A DNA stretch of 56,968 nucleotides from Piscinibacter defluvii (GCF_004011805.1 NZ_RCHJ01000029.1:1-56968); one strand, 5' to 3'. Positions 27,114 to 35,587 are shown, numbered from the stretch's first letter. Program-made: numbers and translations. Notes: generated from the sequence alone by a model not told the origin.

Positions 27114-28937
27114 ATGAACGACGCAACGACGCTGGACATCCCGGCGCAGCCGACCCTCAAGGTGCGGCAGATCGTGCCGGGCCAGAACTACCGCGAGCAC
27201 TACGACCCCAAGGCGATGGCCGAACTGCGTGCGCAGATCAAGGCCGCCGGCGGGGTCAAGTCTCCGATCATGGTGCGGCCGCACCCGACGCGCGAAGGCG
27301 TGTGGGAAATCGTCTACGGCCACCGCCGCTGGATCATCGCGAGCGAGGACTACGGCGACGACTACGACATGCCCGTCACGATCGAAGACCTCAGCGACGC
27401 CGAGGCGCGCGCGCTCGGCATCATCGAGAACAAGGGCCGCGACAACCCGAGCGCCATCGAAGAGGCGAAGGGCGCGGCGGCGCTGCTGAGCTTCAACGCC
27501 GGCGACAAGCAGAAGACCGCGAACCAGCTCGGCTGGGAACTGCGCGAACTCGACAACCGGCTGCTGCTGCTGAACTGCGCGCCGGAAGTGCAGAAGGCCG
27601 TCATCGAGCGCCACCCGCACATCGGCATCGGCCACGCCGAACTGCTGGCGGGCCTGCCGCAAGAGCGCCAGGTCAAGGTGCTGGCGGGCATCCTGCAGCA
27701 CCGGGTGCCGGTGGAGGTGCTCAAGAAGCAACTCGGCCAGTTCGCCAAGCGCCTGCCGGACGCCATCTTCGACACTGCGCAGTGCGTCGGCTGCCCGCAC
27801 AACTCCGGGCAGCAGGCCGCACTCTTCGATGCGTCCATCGGCGAGGGCTACTGCCAGCACCCGAGCCACTACGACGAGCTCACGATGGCGGCGCTCGAAT
27901 CGAAGGCAGAGCCGCTGCGCGAGCGCTTCCAGGTGATCAAGTTCATCAAGCCCGAGGACGGCTTCGTGCCGCTGACGGTCGCTGCGGACGGCCCGTTGGG
28001 CGTCGGCGCCGAGCAGATGGAAGCGTGCAAGGGCTGCGCGAACTTCGGGTGCAGCGTGTCGGCCATCCCGGGCCACTACGGCGAAGTCGACGAGTCGCTG
28101 TGCTTCGATGCGGCCTGCAACAGCACGAAGGTGGCGGCGCGGCGCAAGGCCGAGCGCGAAGCGAACAAGCCGGCGCCGGCGAAGAAGGACGCTCCGGCCG
28201 CGACCAGCGGCAAGGCGCATGGCGCGGCACCGAGCGAGCAGGCGACCGAGGCGCAAAAGCCGCGCAACCAGGTGCCCGGCAAGGTGATCACGCACCGCGT
28301 CGAGTTCTGGCGCAAGACGGTGGCGAACCAGCTGATGGCACAGGGCGAGCGCAACCAGCGCGTGCTGACGGCCCTGGTGCTGGCGCGCGAGACGCGGGCG
28401 GTGAACTCGGATCGGTATGCGGATGTGGCGGTGAAGCTGGCCGGCGTCAAGAAGCCGAACCTGGGCGACGCGCCGCTGCGCAAGATGCTGGAACAGGCCG
28501 ATGGTGTCGCGACGAGCGCGCTGGACTCTCTGGTGAAGGCGGTGACGGCTTCCGCCGCCTACGGCATCGACACCGAGGGCCTGGAAGCGCTGCTGAACTA
28601 CCTCGAAGTGGACGAGGCGCGGCACTTCACGCTGAGCGAGGACTACCTGAATCTCCTGACGGTGAGCGAGCTCGAATCGCTTGCCGAGGAAGTCGGGCTC
28701 AAGAAGGCGATGGGCGAGCGCTACGCGAAGGCGAAGGCCGGCAAGCGCAGCGAGTTCATCCAGGCGCTGCTGGCGGTGGATGGCTTCGCCTACAAGGGGA
28801 CCGTGCCCAAGGCGATGCGCTACCCGCGCCGCAAGTTCAAGTACCCGGAGCGCGCTGCGGCGCAGAGCCCGGTCGCGCCGACGCAGGACGCCTCGGCCGA
28901 GCGGCGCGAAGAACCGGAGCCCGCGCACGCGGCGTGA
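27114..28937 (+). CDS. PRTRC system ParB-family protein
   Basis: 607 residues. N-terminal ParB/Srx nuclease-like domain with GHRRW (69-73, the GERRx box) and ENKGRDNPSAIEEAKG (ParB box II), followed by a helix-turn-helix region and two cysteine clusters (CVGCPHN and CKGCANFGC) that are a feature of the PRTRC ParB type. ATG chosen by AAGGAG upstream and by the promoter. It defines the ParB-related, ThiF-related cassette with the genes that follow. Canonical ParB acts in DNA partition as a CTPase; that activity here is unknown. Confidence 0.9.
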   Translation: MNDATTLDIPAQPTLKVRQIVPGQNYREHYDPKAMAELRAQIKAAGGVKSPIMVRPHPTREGVWEIVYGHRRWIIASEDYGDDYDMPVTIEDLSDAEARALGIIENKGRDNPSAIEEAKGAAALLSFNAGDKQKTANQLGWELRELDNRLLLLNCAPEVQKAVIERHPHIGIGHAELLAGLPQERQVKVLAGILQHRVPVEVLKKQLGQFAKRLPDAIFDTAQCVGCPHNSGQQAALFDASIGEGYCQHPSHYDELTMAALESKAEPLRERFQVIKFIKPEDGFVPLTVAADGPLGVGAEQMEACKGCANFGCSVSAIPGHYGEVDESLCFDAACNSTKVAARRKAEREANKPAPAKKDAPAATSGKAHGAAPSEQATEAQKPRNQVPGKVITHRVEFWRKTVANQLMAQGERNQRVLTALVLARETRAVNSDRYADVAVKLAGVKKPNLGDAPLRKMLEQADGVATSALDSLVKAVTASAAYGIDTEGLEALLNYLEVDEARHFTLSEDYLNLLTVSELESLAEEVGLKKAMGERYAKAKAGKRSEFIQALLAVDGFAYKGTVPKAMRYPRRKFKYPERAAAQSPVAPTQDASAERREEPEPAHAA

Positions 28938-28948
28938 GCCCTCGACAA

Positions 28949-28991
28949 GCGAGGGATGGCTCATAGGATGACTTCGAGGGTCATCCCTCGC
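28949..28991 (+). promoter_or_regulatory. Inverted repeat between parB and protein E
   Basis: GCGAGGGATG (28949-28958) and CATCCCTCGC (28982-28991), 23-nt loop, ending 18 nt before the protein E start. Could attenuate or process the cassette mRNA. Confidence 0.6.
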
Positions 28992-29009
28992 GCAACAGGA
29001 GATTCAACG

Positions 29010-29513
29010 ATGTTCAAAGAGCTTTTCCCGATGGCCGTCAAGGGCGCGTTCAGCCTGCTTCTGTCGGCAGACGAAGGCAGCGGCCTCATGACGGTGATGG
29101 TCGTGCCCAAGAACACGGACGGCAGCAAGGAAGTGCCCGCGCTGGCCATGCCCCTCAAGCTGACCGCCACGCCGGACGAACTGGACGCCGGTTTCGTGCA
29201 GGCGCTGACGAGCTACTCGACCGCGCGCACGAGCCTGGACGAGCAGGTGGCGGCGACCAACGAAGTGCTGGAAGCGGCGAAGGCCGCGTCCGTGAAGAAC
29301 GGTGCCGACGCGGTGACCAAGGCAGGCGCGAAGGCGGCACCCAAGGCCGCGGCCAAGCCGGCGGCTGCGGGCACAGAGCACGAGGACGACGAGAGCGGCG
29401 ACGAGAACGGAGGCACCGGCGACGATGGCGAGCCGGTGGTGCCGGAGAGCAACGAAGCCAAGCAGCCGGCGTCGGTCGGCGGCGCCGGCGTTCCCGACCT
29501 GTTCGGCGCCTGA
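29010..29513 (+). CDS. PRTRC system protein E
   Basis: 167 residues. The N-terminal part (MFKELFPMAVKGAFSLLLS, then MTVMVVPKNTDG) matches the conserved start of PRTRC protein E; the second half is a low-complexity Ala/Lys then Glu/Asp-rich linker, ending GVPDLFGA. AGGAG precedes the ATG at 29010. Role unknown. It is followed by protein C after 15 bp. Confidence 0.85.
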   Translation: MFKELFPMAVKGAFSLLLSADEGSGLMTVMVVPKNTDGSKEVPALAMPLKLTATPDELDAGFVQALTSYSTARTSLDEQVAATNEVLEAAKAASVKNGADAVTKAGAKAAPKAAAKPAAAGTEHEDDESGDENGGTGDDGEPVVPESNEAKQPASVGGAGVPDLFGA

Positions 29514-29528
29514 AAGGAGGCAACCATC

Positions 29529-29735
29529 ATGTCCATCGTCGTTGCTGCAGTGGCCCGTTGCTTCAAGTACAACGGCATGACGCTGCCCGACATTCCCGGG
29601 CTGTCCGTCGATCAGGTCAAGGAGGTCTACGGGGCGCAGTACCCCGAACTGCTGACGGCCGAAGCCCAAGTCGGTGAGGTGGTCCGTGGCGTCCAAGAAG
29701 TCTCGTTCAAGCGCGCGGTCGGCACCAAGGGCTGA
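29529..29735 (+). CDS. PRTRC system protein C (ubiquitin-like)
   Basis: 68 residues. Sequence order (VARCFKYNGMTLPDIPGLS, VKEVYGAQYPELLTAE, VSFKRAVGTKG) fits the PRTRC C/prokaryotic Ub-like family, a beta-grasp fold. The chain ends in Gly, the residue used for activation by E1-type enzymes, so no C-terminal processing would be needed. AGGAGG lies 8-9 nt upstream. With ThiF, B and A it forms an E1-E2-JAMM-Ub-like set. That this Gly is adenylated is inference. Confidence 0.85.
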   Translation: MSIVVAAVARCFKYNGMTLPDIPGLSVDQVKEVYGAQYPELLTAEAQVGEVVRGVQEVSFKRAVGTKG

Positions 29736-29967
29736 CGCCGCCGATCCGGTCGCTCGCTACGCCGCGCGGCTGGATCGGCTGCTTGCGCAGCCTGCCACGG
29801 GTGAGGCCGAAGCTCTTGAAGCTGCGATGGGGGACGAGAGACTCGTTCGTGTGAGCGGCATCGTGCAGCAGTTCGCCGAGGACGTGCGGGGTCAACCTCG
29901 CGGCGACCGCCAGGAGCGTCAGGAGCGAATGGTTGTGCACGGTGCGCTTCTGCCGCCACTGTTATGA
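29686..29967 (+). CDS. Small basic protein within the PRTRC operon (93 aa)
   Basis: GTG start inside the 3' end of protein C (50-nt overlap in another frame), stop overlapping the protein F start (ATGA), which argues that it is translated. A basic N-terminus (SKKSRSSARSAPRA) is followed by amphipathic helices (RYAARLDRLLAQPA, SGIVQQFAEDV). Not part of the named PRTRC set; function unknown. Confidence 0.6.
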   Translation: MASKKSRSSARSAPRADAADPVARYAARLDRLLAQPATGEAEALEAAMGDERLVRVSGIVQQFAEDVRGQPRGDRQERQERMVVHGALLPPLL

Positions 29968-30983
29968 CCATGTTCCAACTTCCCTTCCTCGATCCCCGCA
30001 TTCCTCGCGAGCTTGTGCCCCAGGCCTCGCGGCGTCGCGGCGCCTCGTTCGCCAGAACGCTCATTCGTGCGGGTGTGTTCGACGCCTCCCTGATGCCGGC
30101 GCGCCCGGGCTCTGACCACATCAAGACCTGCCAGGCCGTGCTCGAAGGGTGGGCGCGCCGCGAGCTGGGCGGCTTGCGCATGCTGCATCCGTACTTTTCG
30201 ATGACGCTGCGCGACAGCGACGAGCATGACGGACGCGGCGCCAGACCGATTTGCGTGGTCGAGTGGGGAGGGGCCTCGTTCGGCGTGCGCAACGTGGGTC
30301 CGGCGCTGGAATACCTGGAGAGCCGCAGACCGAAGCTCGGAAGAACCGTGCTCAACGCGCTGGAACGCAGCGCGTGGCGCACGCTGCCGATCTACACGCC
30401 CGAGATCGTCATCGAGTGCGCGAGCGACACCTACTGGTACGGCGAAGAGGACGAGGAAGCTGCGCTGGACGAATGCTGTGGAGACGATGCGCAGGAGCGC
30501 GAGTCCATGCGCAACGGAATGGTGACGCGCGCGATGTTCAACAAGACGTTCCCTGCCTGGGCGCTTGGCGGACGAGCTAAGCCGCTGGGGCGCAGAACGC
30601 TGCTGCAACTCGCCGGCGCCTCGCGGGACCGCCGCGTCACCGGCGTGGTCGAGAGCGTGCTCAAGCTGCTCGCCGTGGACATGGACGGCTACGACTGGTC
30701 TTGCCGCGACGGCCGGTTCGTCGGCTTCTCCGGCGTACTGGCCTGGGACGAGGAAGACAAGCTCACGACGCGGGTGCTAGACGACTACGAGCAGATGGTC
30801 GCGGAGAGCGGCGACTACTTCGAGACATGCGGTGAGGACACGATCGACGCGGGGGACGAAGAAGCCCTCGCCGGATGGTTCGGCTTCATGGGAAAGTGGT
30901 GCGCCGCCGTGAAGGCGCTGGACGACTTGATCTGGCAGCTCACGGAGGGAGACTGGCCTGCACAGACGAAGGGCAGGCGATGA
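29964..30983 (+). CDS. PRTRC system protein F
   Basis: 339 residues, recognised from position between C and B and from the family-like N-terminus (FQLPFLDPRIPRELVPQ). Contains an acidic insertion (EEDEEAALDECCGDDAQE) and a Trp-rich C-terminus (GWFGFMGKWCAAV). No catalytic motif visible. Start and stop both overlap neighbours by ATGA. Function unknown. Confidence 0.85.
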   Translation: MTMFQLPFLDPRIPRELVPQASRRRGASFARTLIRAGVFDASLMPARPGSDHIKTCQAVLEGWARRELGGLRMLHPYFSMTLRDSDEHDGRGARPICVVEWGGASFGVRNVGPALEYLESRRPKLGRTVLNALERSAWRTLPIYTPEIVIECASDTYWYGEEDEEAALDECCGDDAQERESMRNGMVTRAMFNKTFPAWALGGRAKPLGRRTLLQLAGASRDRRVTGVVESVLKLLAVDMDGYDWSCRDGRFVGFSGVLAWDEEDKLTTRVLDDYEQMVAESGDYFETCGEDTIDAGDEEALAGWFGFMGKWCAAVKALDDLIWQLTEGDWPAQTKGRR

Positions 30984-31735
30984 GCGCAGGACGACAGGAA
31001 GTGAGATTCACGGTTTCGGAAGAGGGTGCGGCCACGGTCCAACTGTCGCGCGCGATCCTGATCTACGCGACCAAGGGCGGCAGCAGCTTCGCCACCGTGC
31101 ACGATGTGGCGGCGCAGCCCAACGGCGCAGCGACGATCCTTCCGGGCCGGCCGATGACGGCATTCGCCGTGGCCCGGCTGGCGGGGCGCCTCACGAAGCG
31201 CCGGCAGGGCGGCTTCATCCCGGACAGGCTGCTGTACCGGGACTCTGGCGCCGTCGCCTGGTGGGTGCCGCCGACGCAGCGGCGCATCTGGTTCCGATGC
31301 GAGGAAGGCAAGCTCGGCGGCGCCGAGCGTTCCGAAGTCGTCGGCCACCCGGGTCTCGTGTTCTGCGCGACTGCCTCGCGGAAGTGGTACGTATGGGCGG
31401 TGAAGGGAGGCGCTCGCCCGACCGAGGGCACGAAGCTGTTCCGCGCGCCGTACTTCAACGTGTGGGAGAGCGGCCAGATCTGCGTGGGCAACGTGGACCT
31501 GCCCGAGCGGGCCACGGCCGAGAAGATCGAGGAATGGAACAACGCCTTCTTCGACAGCTGGTTCACGCATCCCAACGTGCATCAGGAACTGGTGCACTAC
31601 CGAGGCGGCTCCTACGCCTTCTGGCGCGACATGCTCGACGGCAAGCATCCGGCCTTCCCGGAGCGCGTGCTGGTCAGCCTCGACCGCTCGCTCGGTGAGG
31701 CGATGCAGCAGCCGAAGGGGGGACGCCATGACTGA
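30980..31735 (+). CDS. PRTRC system protein B (E2-like)
   Basis: 251 residues. The stretch PYFNV-WESGQICVGN (about 158-170) copies the E2 active-site pattern (HPN(V/I)...G-x-ICL) and supplies Cys168 as the likely thioester cysteine, in keeping with assignment of PRTRC B to the prokaryotic E2-like group. In the operon between F and A with overlaps on both sides. E2 function is inferred from motif and context. Confidence 0.85.
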   Translation: MSAGRQEVRFTVSEEGAATVQLSRAILIYATKGGSSFATVHDVAAQPNGAATILPGRPMTAFAVARLAGRLTKRRQGGFIPDRLLYRDSGAVAWWVPPTQRRIWFRCEEGKLGGAERSEVVGHPGLVFCATASRKWYVWAVKGGARPTEGTKLFRAPYFNVWESGQICVGNVDLPERATAEKIEEWNNAFFDSWFTHPNVHQELVHYRGGSYAFWRDMLDGKHPAFPERVLVSLDRSLGEAMQQPKGGRHD

Positions 31736-32351
31736 CCCGCGCGACCTGGCGATTCAGGCCACCTGCCCGGTGGTGGCCATGCCGATGTTCGGCGAACTCG
31801 GGCCGCAGCCGCTCGGCCAGCGCATGGTGCTGGGAAGCAACGGCCTATTCGTACAGATGCGAACGCCGTGGTTGGAGTGCACGGCGCGCAGCGGCGACGT
31901 CGATATGCGCTTGCCGTTCGGGCAGGTTCGCGAGACGATCAGGTTCACATTCGGCGGCATTCCGCGTGCGCTGCTGGAAGCCTTCGTCGAGCATGCGAGG
32001 GCGGCGCTGCCGAACGAGGTGGCCGGTGCGCTCATCTACGACACGACGAGCGGCGACTTGCGCCTGAGCATGCATCGCGCGTTGGCCGCAGGGCCGGGCC
32101 ACGTGAACTACCGGATCGATGACCTGGCTGAGCAGGAGGTTCTGGCGATCGACCTGCACTCGCATGGCCGACTGCGCGCCTTCTGGTCATCGGAAGACGA
32201 TCGTGATGACCAGGGCGTCCGCGTCTGCGGCGTCTTCGGCAATCTCGACCGCAAGCGGCCCACGGCGTGCTTCCGCCTTGTCGTGAACGGCCTGTTCCGC
32301 GACCTGCCGCATCCGTGGGACGCGAAGCCCAGCGAGCCGGCTGGCGGATAG
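31728..32351 (+). CDS. PRTRC system protein A (JAMM/MPN peptidase-like)
   Basis: 207 residues. JAMM metal site: Glu97 (PNEVAG), HSH (144-146), then Ser154 and Asp157 (FWSSED), the spacing of HxH-x7-S-x2-D. Such proteins cleave Ub-like modifiers. Start ATG overlaps the end of protein B by 8 nt. A GC-rich hairpin follows its stop. Confidence 0.88.
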   Translation: MTDPRDLAIQATCPVVAMPMFGELGPQPLGQRMVLGSNGLFVQMRTPWLECTARSGDVDMRLPFGQVRETIRFTFGGIPRALLEAFVEHARAALPNEVAGALIYDTTSGDLRLSMHRALAAGPGHVNYRIDDLAEQEVLAIDLHSHGRLRAFWSSEDDRDDQGVRVCGVFGNLDRKRPTACFRLVVNGLFRDLPHPWDAKPSEPAGG

Positions 32352-32355
32352 AAGG

Positions 32356-32384
32356 ACGCCCCGGCACGAGAAGCGCCGGGGCGT
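32356..32384 (+). terminator. Hairpin after PRTRC protein A
   Basis: ACGCCCCGGC and GCCGGGGCGT, 10-bp stem, starting 5 nt after the stop. No T-run, so it may stall or protect the mRNA end. The ThiF gene has its own promoter beyond it. Confidence 0.6.
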
Positions 32385-32515
32385 GGAAGGCGCATCTGCC
32401 CTGCCCAGGGAGGTGAGACAGGGGCGAATCGAACGCGCAGGCCATTATGCGTTCGACATGGCGGCGCGGTCACGTCACTTGTGCGTCACGCGCGCGGCCG
32501 TGCGACAACGCCGGC

Positions 32516-32543
32516 TTGAAGACGGCCAGCTCGCGGCGATGAT
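32516..32543 (+). promoter_or_regulatory. Promoter of thiF, TTGAAG-N16-GATGAT
   Basis: Family member, -35 53 bp before the ATG at 32569. The -10 overlaps two upstream ATG codons in the same frame, ruling them out as starts. Confidence 0.65.
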
Positions 32544-32568
32544 GCTTTGCAAGAGAAAGAGAATCGAC

Positions 32569-33375
32569 ATGGAACACTGCATCGGCCGACACCTTCTGAG
32601 CCAGCGCGTCCGGGTGCACCTGGTCGGCGTGGGCGGCAATGGCGCGCAGATGGCCAACTGCCTCGCACGCCTAGACATCGCGATCCGCGCACTCGGGCAT
32701 CCGCACGGGCTGCACGTGACGGCCTTCGATGGCGACACGGTGAGCGAATCGAACGTGGGCCGGCAGATCTACAGCCCGGCCGACGTCGGCCTGCACAAGG
32801 CCGTCGTGACGATCAACCGGCTCAACCAGTACTTCGGTCTGGATTGGGATGCCGTGCCGACCCACTACAAGCCGCCGCCCTCGCATGACTACGGCAGCGG
32901 GCCGTCGATCATCATCAGCTGCGTGGACTCGGCGCGCGCGCGGCGCGAGTTGCACCGTTGGCTGTTCAGCCGGGGGTCGAGTGCGGCCTACTGGCTCGAT
33001 CTCGGCAACACCGAGAGCTCGGCGCAGGTCGTGCTCGGGCAACCGAAGCCGCACCCGTTGCCGGAGAAGTACGAGTGGGATCGCCTGCCCTGCGTGACCG
33101 AACTCTTTCCTCAGCTGCTCGAAGAGAGCCAGGAGGACGACGCGCCGTCCTGCTCGGTGCGAATCTCTCTGCAGTCTCAGGGCCTCTTCGTCAACGACAT
33201 GGCGGTGCGCTGGGCGTCGCAGCTGCTGTACGAGCTGTTCCAGGGTCCGATCAAGCAGCACGGCGTGCTGGTGAACCTTGCGGCCAAGCGCGCCGGCCCC
33301 ATCGAGGTCAACCCCGCCGTGTGGCGCCGATTCGGCATCAAGCGGCGGAGACCGCGCGGCATGGCGCAATCGTGA
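32569..33375 (+). CDS. PRTRC system ThiF-family protein (E1-like)
   Basis: 268 residues. Rossmann ATP-binding loop VGVGGNGAQ (19-27), AFDGDTVSESNVGRQIY (the D-x-D-x-V-x-x-S-N-x-x-R-Q motif of E1/ThiF/MoeB adenylation), the segment IISCVDSARAR, and PSCSVRISLQSQGLFVNDM, where a cysteine precedes the adenylation crossover. Adenylates the C-terminal Gly of a Ub-like protein; here the partner would be protein C. Completes the PRTRC cassette. Confidence 0.92.
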   Translation: MEHCIGRHLLSQRVRVHLVGVGGNGAQMANCLARLDIAIRALGHPHGLHVTAFDGDTVSESNVGRQIYSPADVGLHKAVVTINRLNQYFGLDWDAVPTHYKPPPSHDYGSGPSIIISCVDSARARRELHRWLFSRGSSAAYWLDLGNTESSAQVVLGQPKPHPLPEKYEWDRLPCVTELFPQLLEESQEDDAPSCSVRISLQSQGLFVNDMAVRWASQLLYELFQGPIKQHGVLVNLAAKRAGPIEVNPAVWRRFGIKRRRPRGMAQS

Positions 33376-33422
33376 CCGGCCGCGCGGTAGGAGCGGCAGG
33401 GGCCGATCAAGTTTGTCGAGCA

Positions 33423-33460
33423 GAGGAAAGCGGGGGTCGTAGCACCCGACTTTCCGTTGG
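33423..33460. repeat. Dispersed intergenic repeat, copy A
   Basis: Shares GGGGGTCGTAG, one base, ACCCGACTTTC, one base, GTTGG with copy B (47869-47906); copy C (52259-52296) is more diverged. All three follow a stop codon by 26-48 bp and precede a new gene. Confidence 0.6.
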
Positions 33461-33531
33461 CGCGCCCGGCGCGATCCCGCCAGCATGTGGGGGTGCGCGG
33501 CGGCTGGCGCCGGCGAAGGAAGCGGATCGGA

Positions 33532-33741
33532 ATGAGCACTCAAAGCGATGCCGGGCTGGCGACCATTCAGGTCGGATACCAGATCACGCCCGACGAGGGC
33601 GGTGGTTGGGCGCTCACGCTGCGAGTGGCGGAGTTGCCGGGCGGCCTGCTGGCGGACCAACTGGGCCGCACGCTCGTGGCCGTGGTCCAAGGCTCGCTCG
33701 AGCCGGTGACGGCCGCCGAGCGCGCGGAAGTGGCGCACTGA
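33532..33741 (+). CDS. Small unknown protein (69 aa)
   Basis: ATG 33532 with GGAAG upstream. A short beta-rich protein (TIQVGYQITPDEGGGWALTL, VVQGSLEPVTAAE). No family recognised. Separated from thiF by the copy A repeat. Confidence 0.55.
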   Translation: MSTQSDAGLATIQVGYQITPDEGGGWALTLRVAELPGGLLADQLGRTLVAVVQGSLEPVTAAERAEVAH

Positions 33742-33759
33742 CAGTCGCGACGGCGGCCC

Positions 33760-33787
33760 TTGAAGCCACCGCCTTGTGGCGAAGAAT
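33760..33787 (+). promoter_or_regulatory. Promoter, TTGAAG-N16-AAGAAT
   Basis: Family member; spacer contains a small CCAC/GTGG hairpin. -35 is 57 bp before the ATG at 33817. Confidence 0.65.
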
Positions 33788-33816
33788 GAACTCGTGCAAG
33801 AGAACAGGGGAGTCTG

Positions 33817-34095
33817 ATGACGGAATCGCAGGTGATCGACGTGTTGCAGGTGCTGGGCTGGATCCTGACCGTGATGGGCCAGATCCAGGTGGCGCGCAAG
33901 CGCCGCGCGGGCTTCGCAACGTGGATCGTCGCCAACGTGGTGCTCATCGGGTTGTGCGTTCGCATGGGCTTGTGGTGGAGCATCGGGATGTACGTGACCA
34001 ACATCGTCGTGTGCGCCTGGTCTTTCAAGTCGTGGGGCGGCGAGCGGACGCACACGATGCGGTCGCTGTTCGTGAACAAGCCCGTTTCCTGGTAG
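33817..34095 (+). CDS. Small PnuC/YgjV-like membrane protein
   Basis: 92 residues with about three hydrophobic segments (VLQVLGWILTVMGQIQVA, TWIVANVVLIGLCV, GMYVTNIVVCAWS). The WILTVxGQIQVARKRRxGFxxW pattern resembles the nicotinamide-mononucleotide transporter PnuC and the YgjV group, but the protein is only half of PnuC length. Inner membrane. Could be a diverged sensor or transporter subunit; specificity unknown. Confidence 0.65.
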   Translation: MTESQVIDVLQVLGWILTVMGQIQVARKRRAGFATWIVANVVLIGLCVRMGLWWSIGMYVTNIVVCAWSFKSWGGERTHTMRSLFVNKPVSW

Positions 34096-34110
34096 CGCGC
34101 GAGTACGGGG

Positions 34111-35556
34111 ATGCAGCCCACTGAAGAGCAAGAGCGCATCGTCGCCAGCCGCGCGCGGGCGCTGGTGGTCGAGGCCGGGGCGGGGGCAGCCAAGACGACG
34201 ACGATGAAGCTGTACGCGGGCGCGCGGGCGCGCTCTCGCATCCTCTACCTGGCCTTCAACAAATCGATCCAGCTCGAGGCTGCGGCACGCATGCCCGCCA
34301 ACGTGACCTGCCGGACAACGCACTCGATCGCATGGCGCAAGGCGATCGAGTTGTTCGGCAACGCTGCGGCGCAGCGCGTCGGCAAGACCTATGGCTCATC
34401 GGTGTCCCGAGCCTTCCGCTGCGGTCCTCTGGCGGCCGCTGGGGCGCTGCAGGCGATCCAGAATTGGTGCGGCTCGCTGGACGACCAGATCACGTCGGCG
34501 CATGTCCCGGCCGAGATTGCCGAGCGCATGGCAGACCCAGGAACCGTCGTCGAGCTCGCGCGCGCGGTGTGGGAGCGGATGTGCAGGCGCGACGGCGGCG
34601 AGCTCCGCATGCCACACGACGGGTACTTGAAGCTCTTCCAGATGGATGGGCCGGTGCTGCGCGGTCAGGACCTGATCGGCGTGGACGAGGCGCAAGACCT
34701 CAACCTGTGCACCTACGACATCGTACGGCGGCAGGACGGCGGATTGATGCTGGTGGGCGACTCGGCACAGCAGATCTTCACCTTCCGCGGCTCGGCCAAC
34801 GCGCTGAAGATCCACCAAGCCGACGAACGACTGCAGCTCACGCGCAGCTTCCGGTTCGGGCCGGGCATCGCGCAGATGGCGAACGCGCTGCTGGGACACT
34901 TCAAGCCGGAATGCACCTTGCGCATCGTCGGCGCAGGGCGCACGCAGACGCGACTCTCGGTGGACACCAACCGATCGTTCGCGGTGCTGGCCAGGACCAA
35001 TGCCGTCGTCTTCGAGGAAGCGATCGCGTTCTTGCAGACCAACCGCCGCTACCACTTCGTCGGCGGAACGGACGGCTACCGAATGGAGAAGGTGCTCGAC
35101 GCCTTCTACCTCTGGTCAGGTGACGCCGGCCTGATTCGCGACCCCTACCTTCGCAGCTTCGGGAGCTTCGACGACCTGCAGCAGCTGGCCGAGGACGCGG
35201 CCGACCCGGAACTGCGGCACCTGGTGCGCGTCGTGGAGGACTACGGCAACCGTGTGCCCGCGCTGGTGGACCAGATCAAGTCGCGGCACGTGGCGCTGGA
35301 GAAGGACGCATGGGGCTCGTTCGACGGCATCTTCTTCTCGACCGCGCACAAGTCCAAGGGGCTGGAGTTCGACCAGGTGTGGCTGGCGGACGACTTCATG
35401 AAGTTCTTCGAGGACGGCCGAGAGCTCACGGCGGAAGACGTCGATGAGGCGGACGTGAACCTGCTCTACGTGGCGCTGACGCGCGCCAAGGAGGCCGTGC
35501 GCTTGTGCGAGTCGTTCGACGAGTGGCTGCAGCTGCGGCATCAGCGCCCGCGCTAA
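34111..35556 (+). CDS. UvrD/Rep-type superfamily 1 helicase
   Basis: 481 residues, closest in layout to Fbh1-like SF1A helicases. Motif I EAGAGAAKTTTM (Ala replaces the Gly before Lys), motif Ia LAFNKS, motif II GVDEAQDLN, motif III LMLVGDSAQQIFTFRGS, motif IV LTRSFRFG, motif V TAHKSKGLEFDQVW and motif VI LYVALTRAKEAV. An ATP-driven 3'-5' DNA translocase for repair or replication of the element. Follows the membrane gene by 15 bp and probably shares its promoter. Confidence 0.92.
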   Translation: MQPTEEQERIVASRARALVVEAGAGAAKTTTMKLYAGARARSRILYLAFNKSIQLEAAARMPANVTCRTTHSIAWRKAIELFGNAAAQRVGKTYGSSVSRAFRCGPLAAAGALQAIQNWCGSLDDQITSAHVPAEIAERMADPGTVVELARAVWERMCRRDGGELRMPHDGYLKLFQMDGPVLRGQDLIGVDEAQDLNLCTYDIVRRQDGGLMLVGDSAQQIFTFRGSANALKIHQADERLQLTRSFRFGPGIAQMANALLGHFKPECTLRIVGAGRTQTRLSVDTNRSFAVLARTNAVVFEEAIAFLQTNRRYHFVGGTDGYRMEKVLDAFYLWSGDAGLIRDPYLRSFGSFDDLQQLAEDAADPELRHLVRVVEDYGNRVPALVDQIKSRHVALEKDAWGSFDGIFFSTAHKSKGLEFDQVWLADDFMKFFEDGRELTAEDVDEADVNLLYVALTRAKEAVRLCESFDEWLQLRHQRPR

Positions 35557-35559
35557 GGA

Positions 35560-35587
35560 TTGAACGTGGCGTGTTCGCTCAGATGAT
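35560..35587 (+). promoter_or_regulatory. Promoter, TTGAAC-N16-GATGAT
   Basis: Family member 4 bp after the helicase stop; 56 bp from -35 to the ATG at 35616. The -10 covers an in-frame ATGATG, excluding it as start. Confidence 0.62.

Noticed and set aside
29816-29843. TTGAAG-N16-GAGACT inside the 93-aa PRTRC gene
   Set aside because: Fits the promoter pattern but is inside a coding frame, about 150 bp from the next start; a chance match cannot be excluded.
32410-32450. tRNA T-arm-like sequence (GAATCGAAC), also seen near 37035
   Set aside because: The 5-bp T stem does not pair and there is no acceptor, D or anticodon arm around it.
33440-33465. Integron attC-like GTTRRRY core in the dispersed repeat
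   Set aside because: Only copy B has a matching core; there is no paired RYYYAAC arm and no integron integrase.
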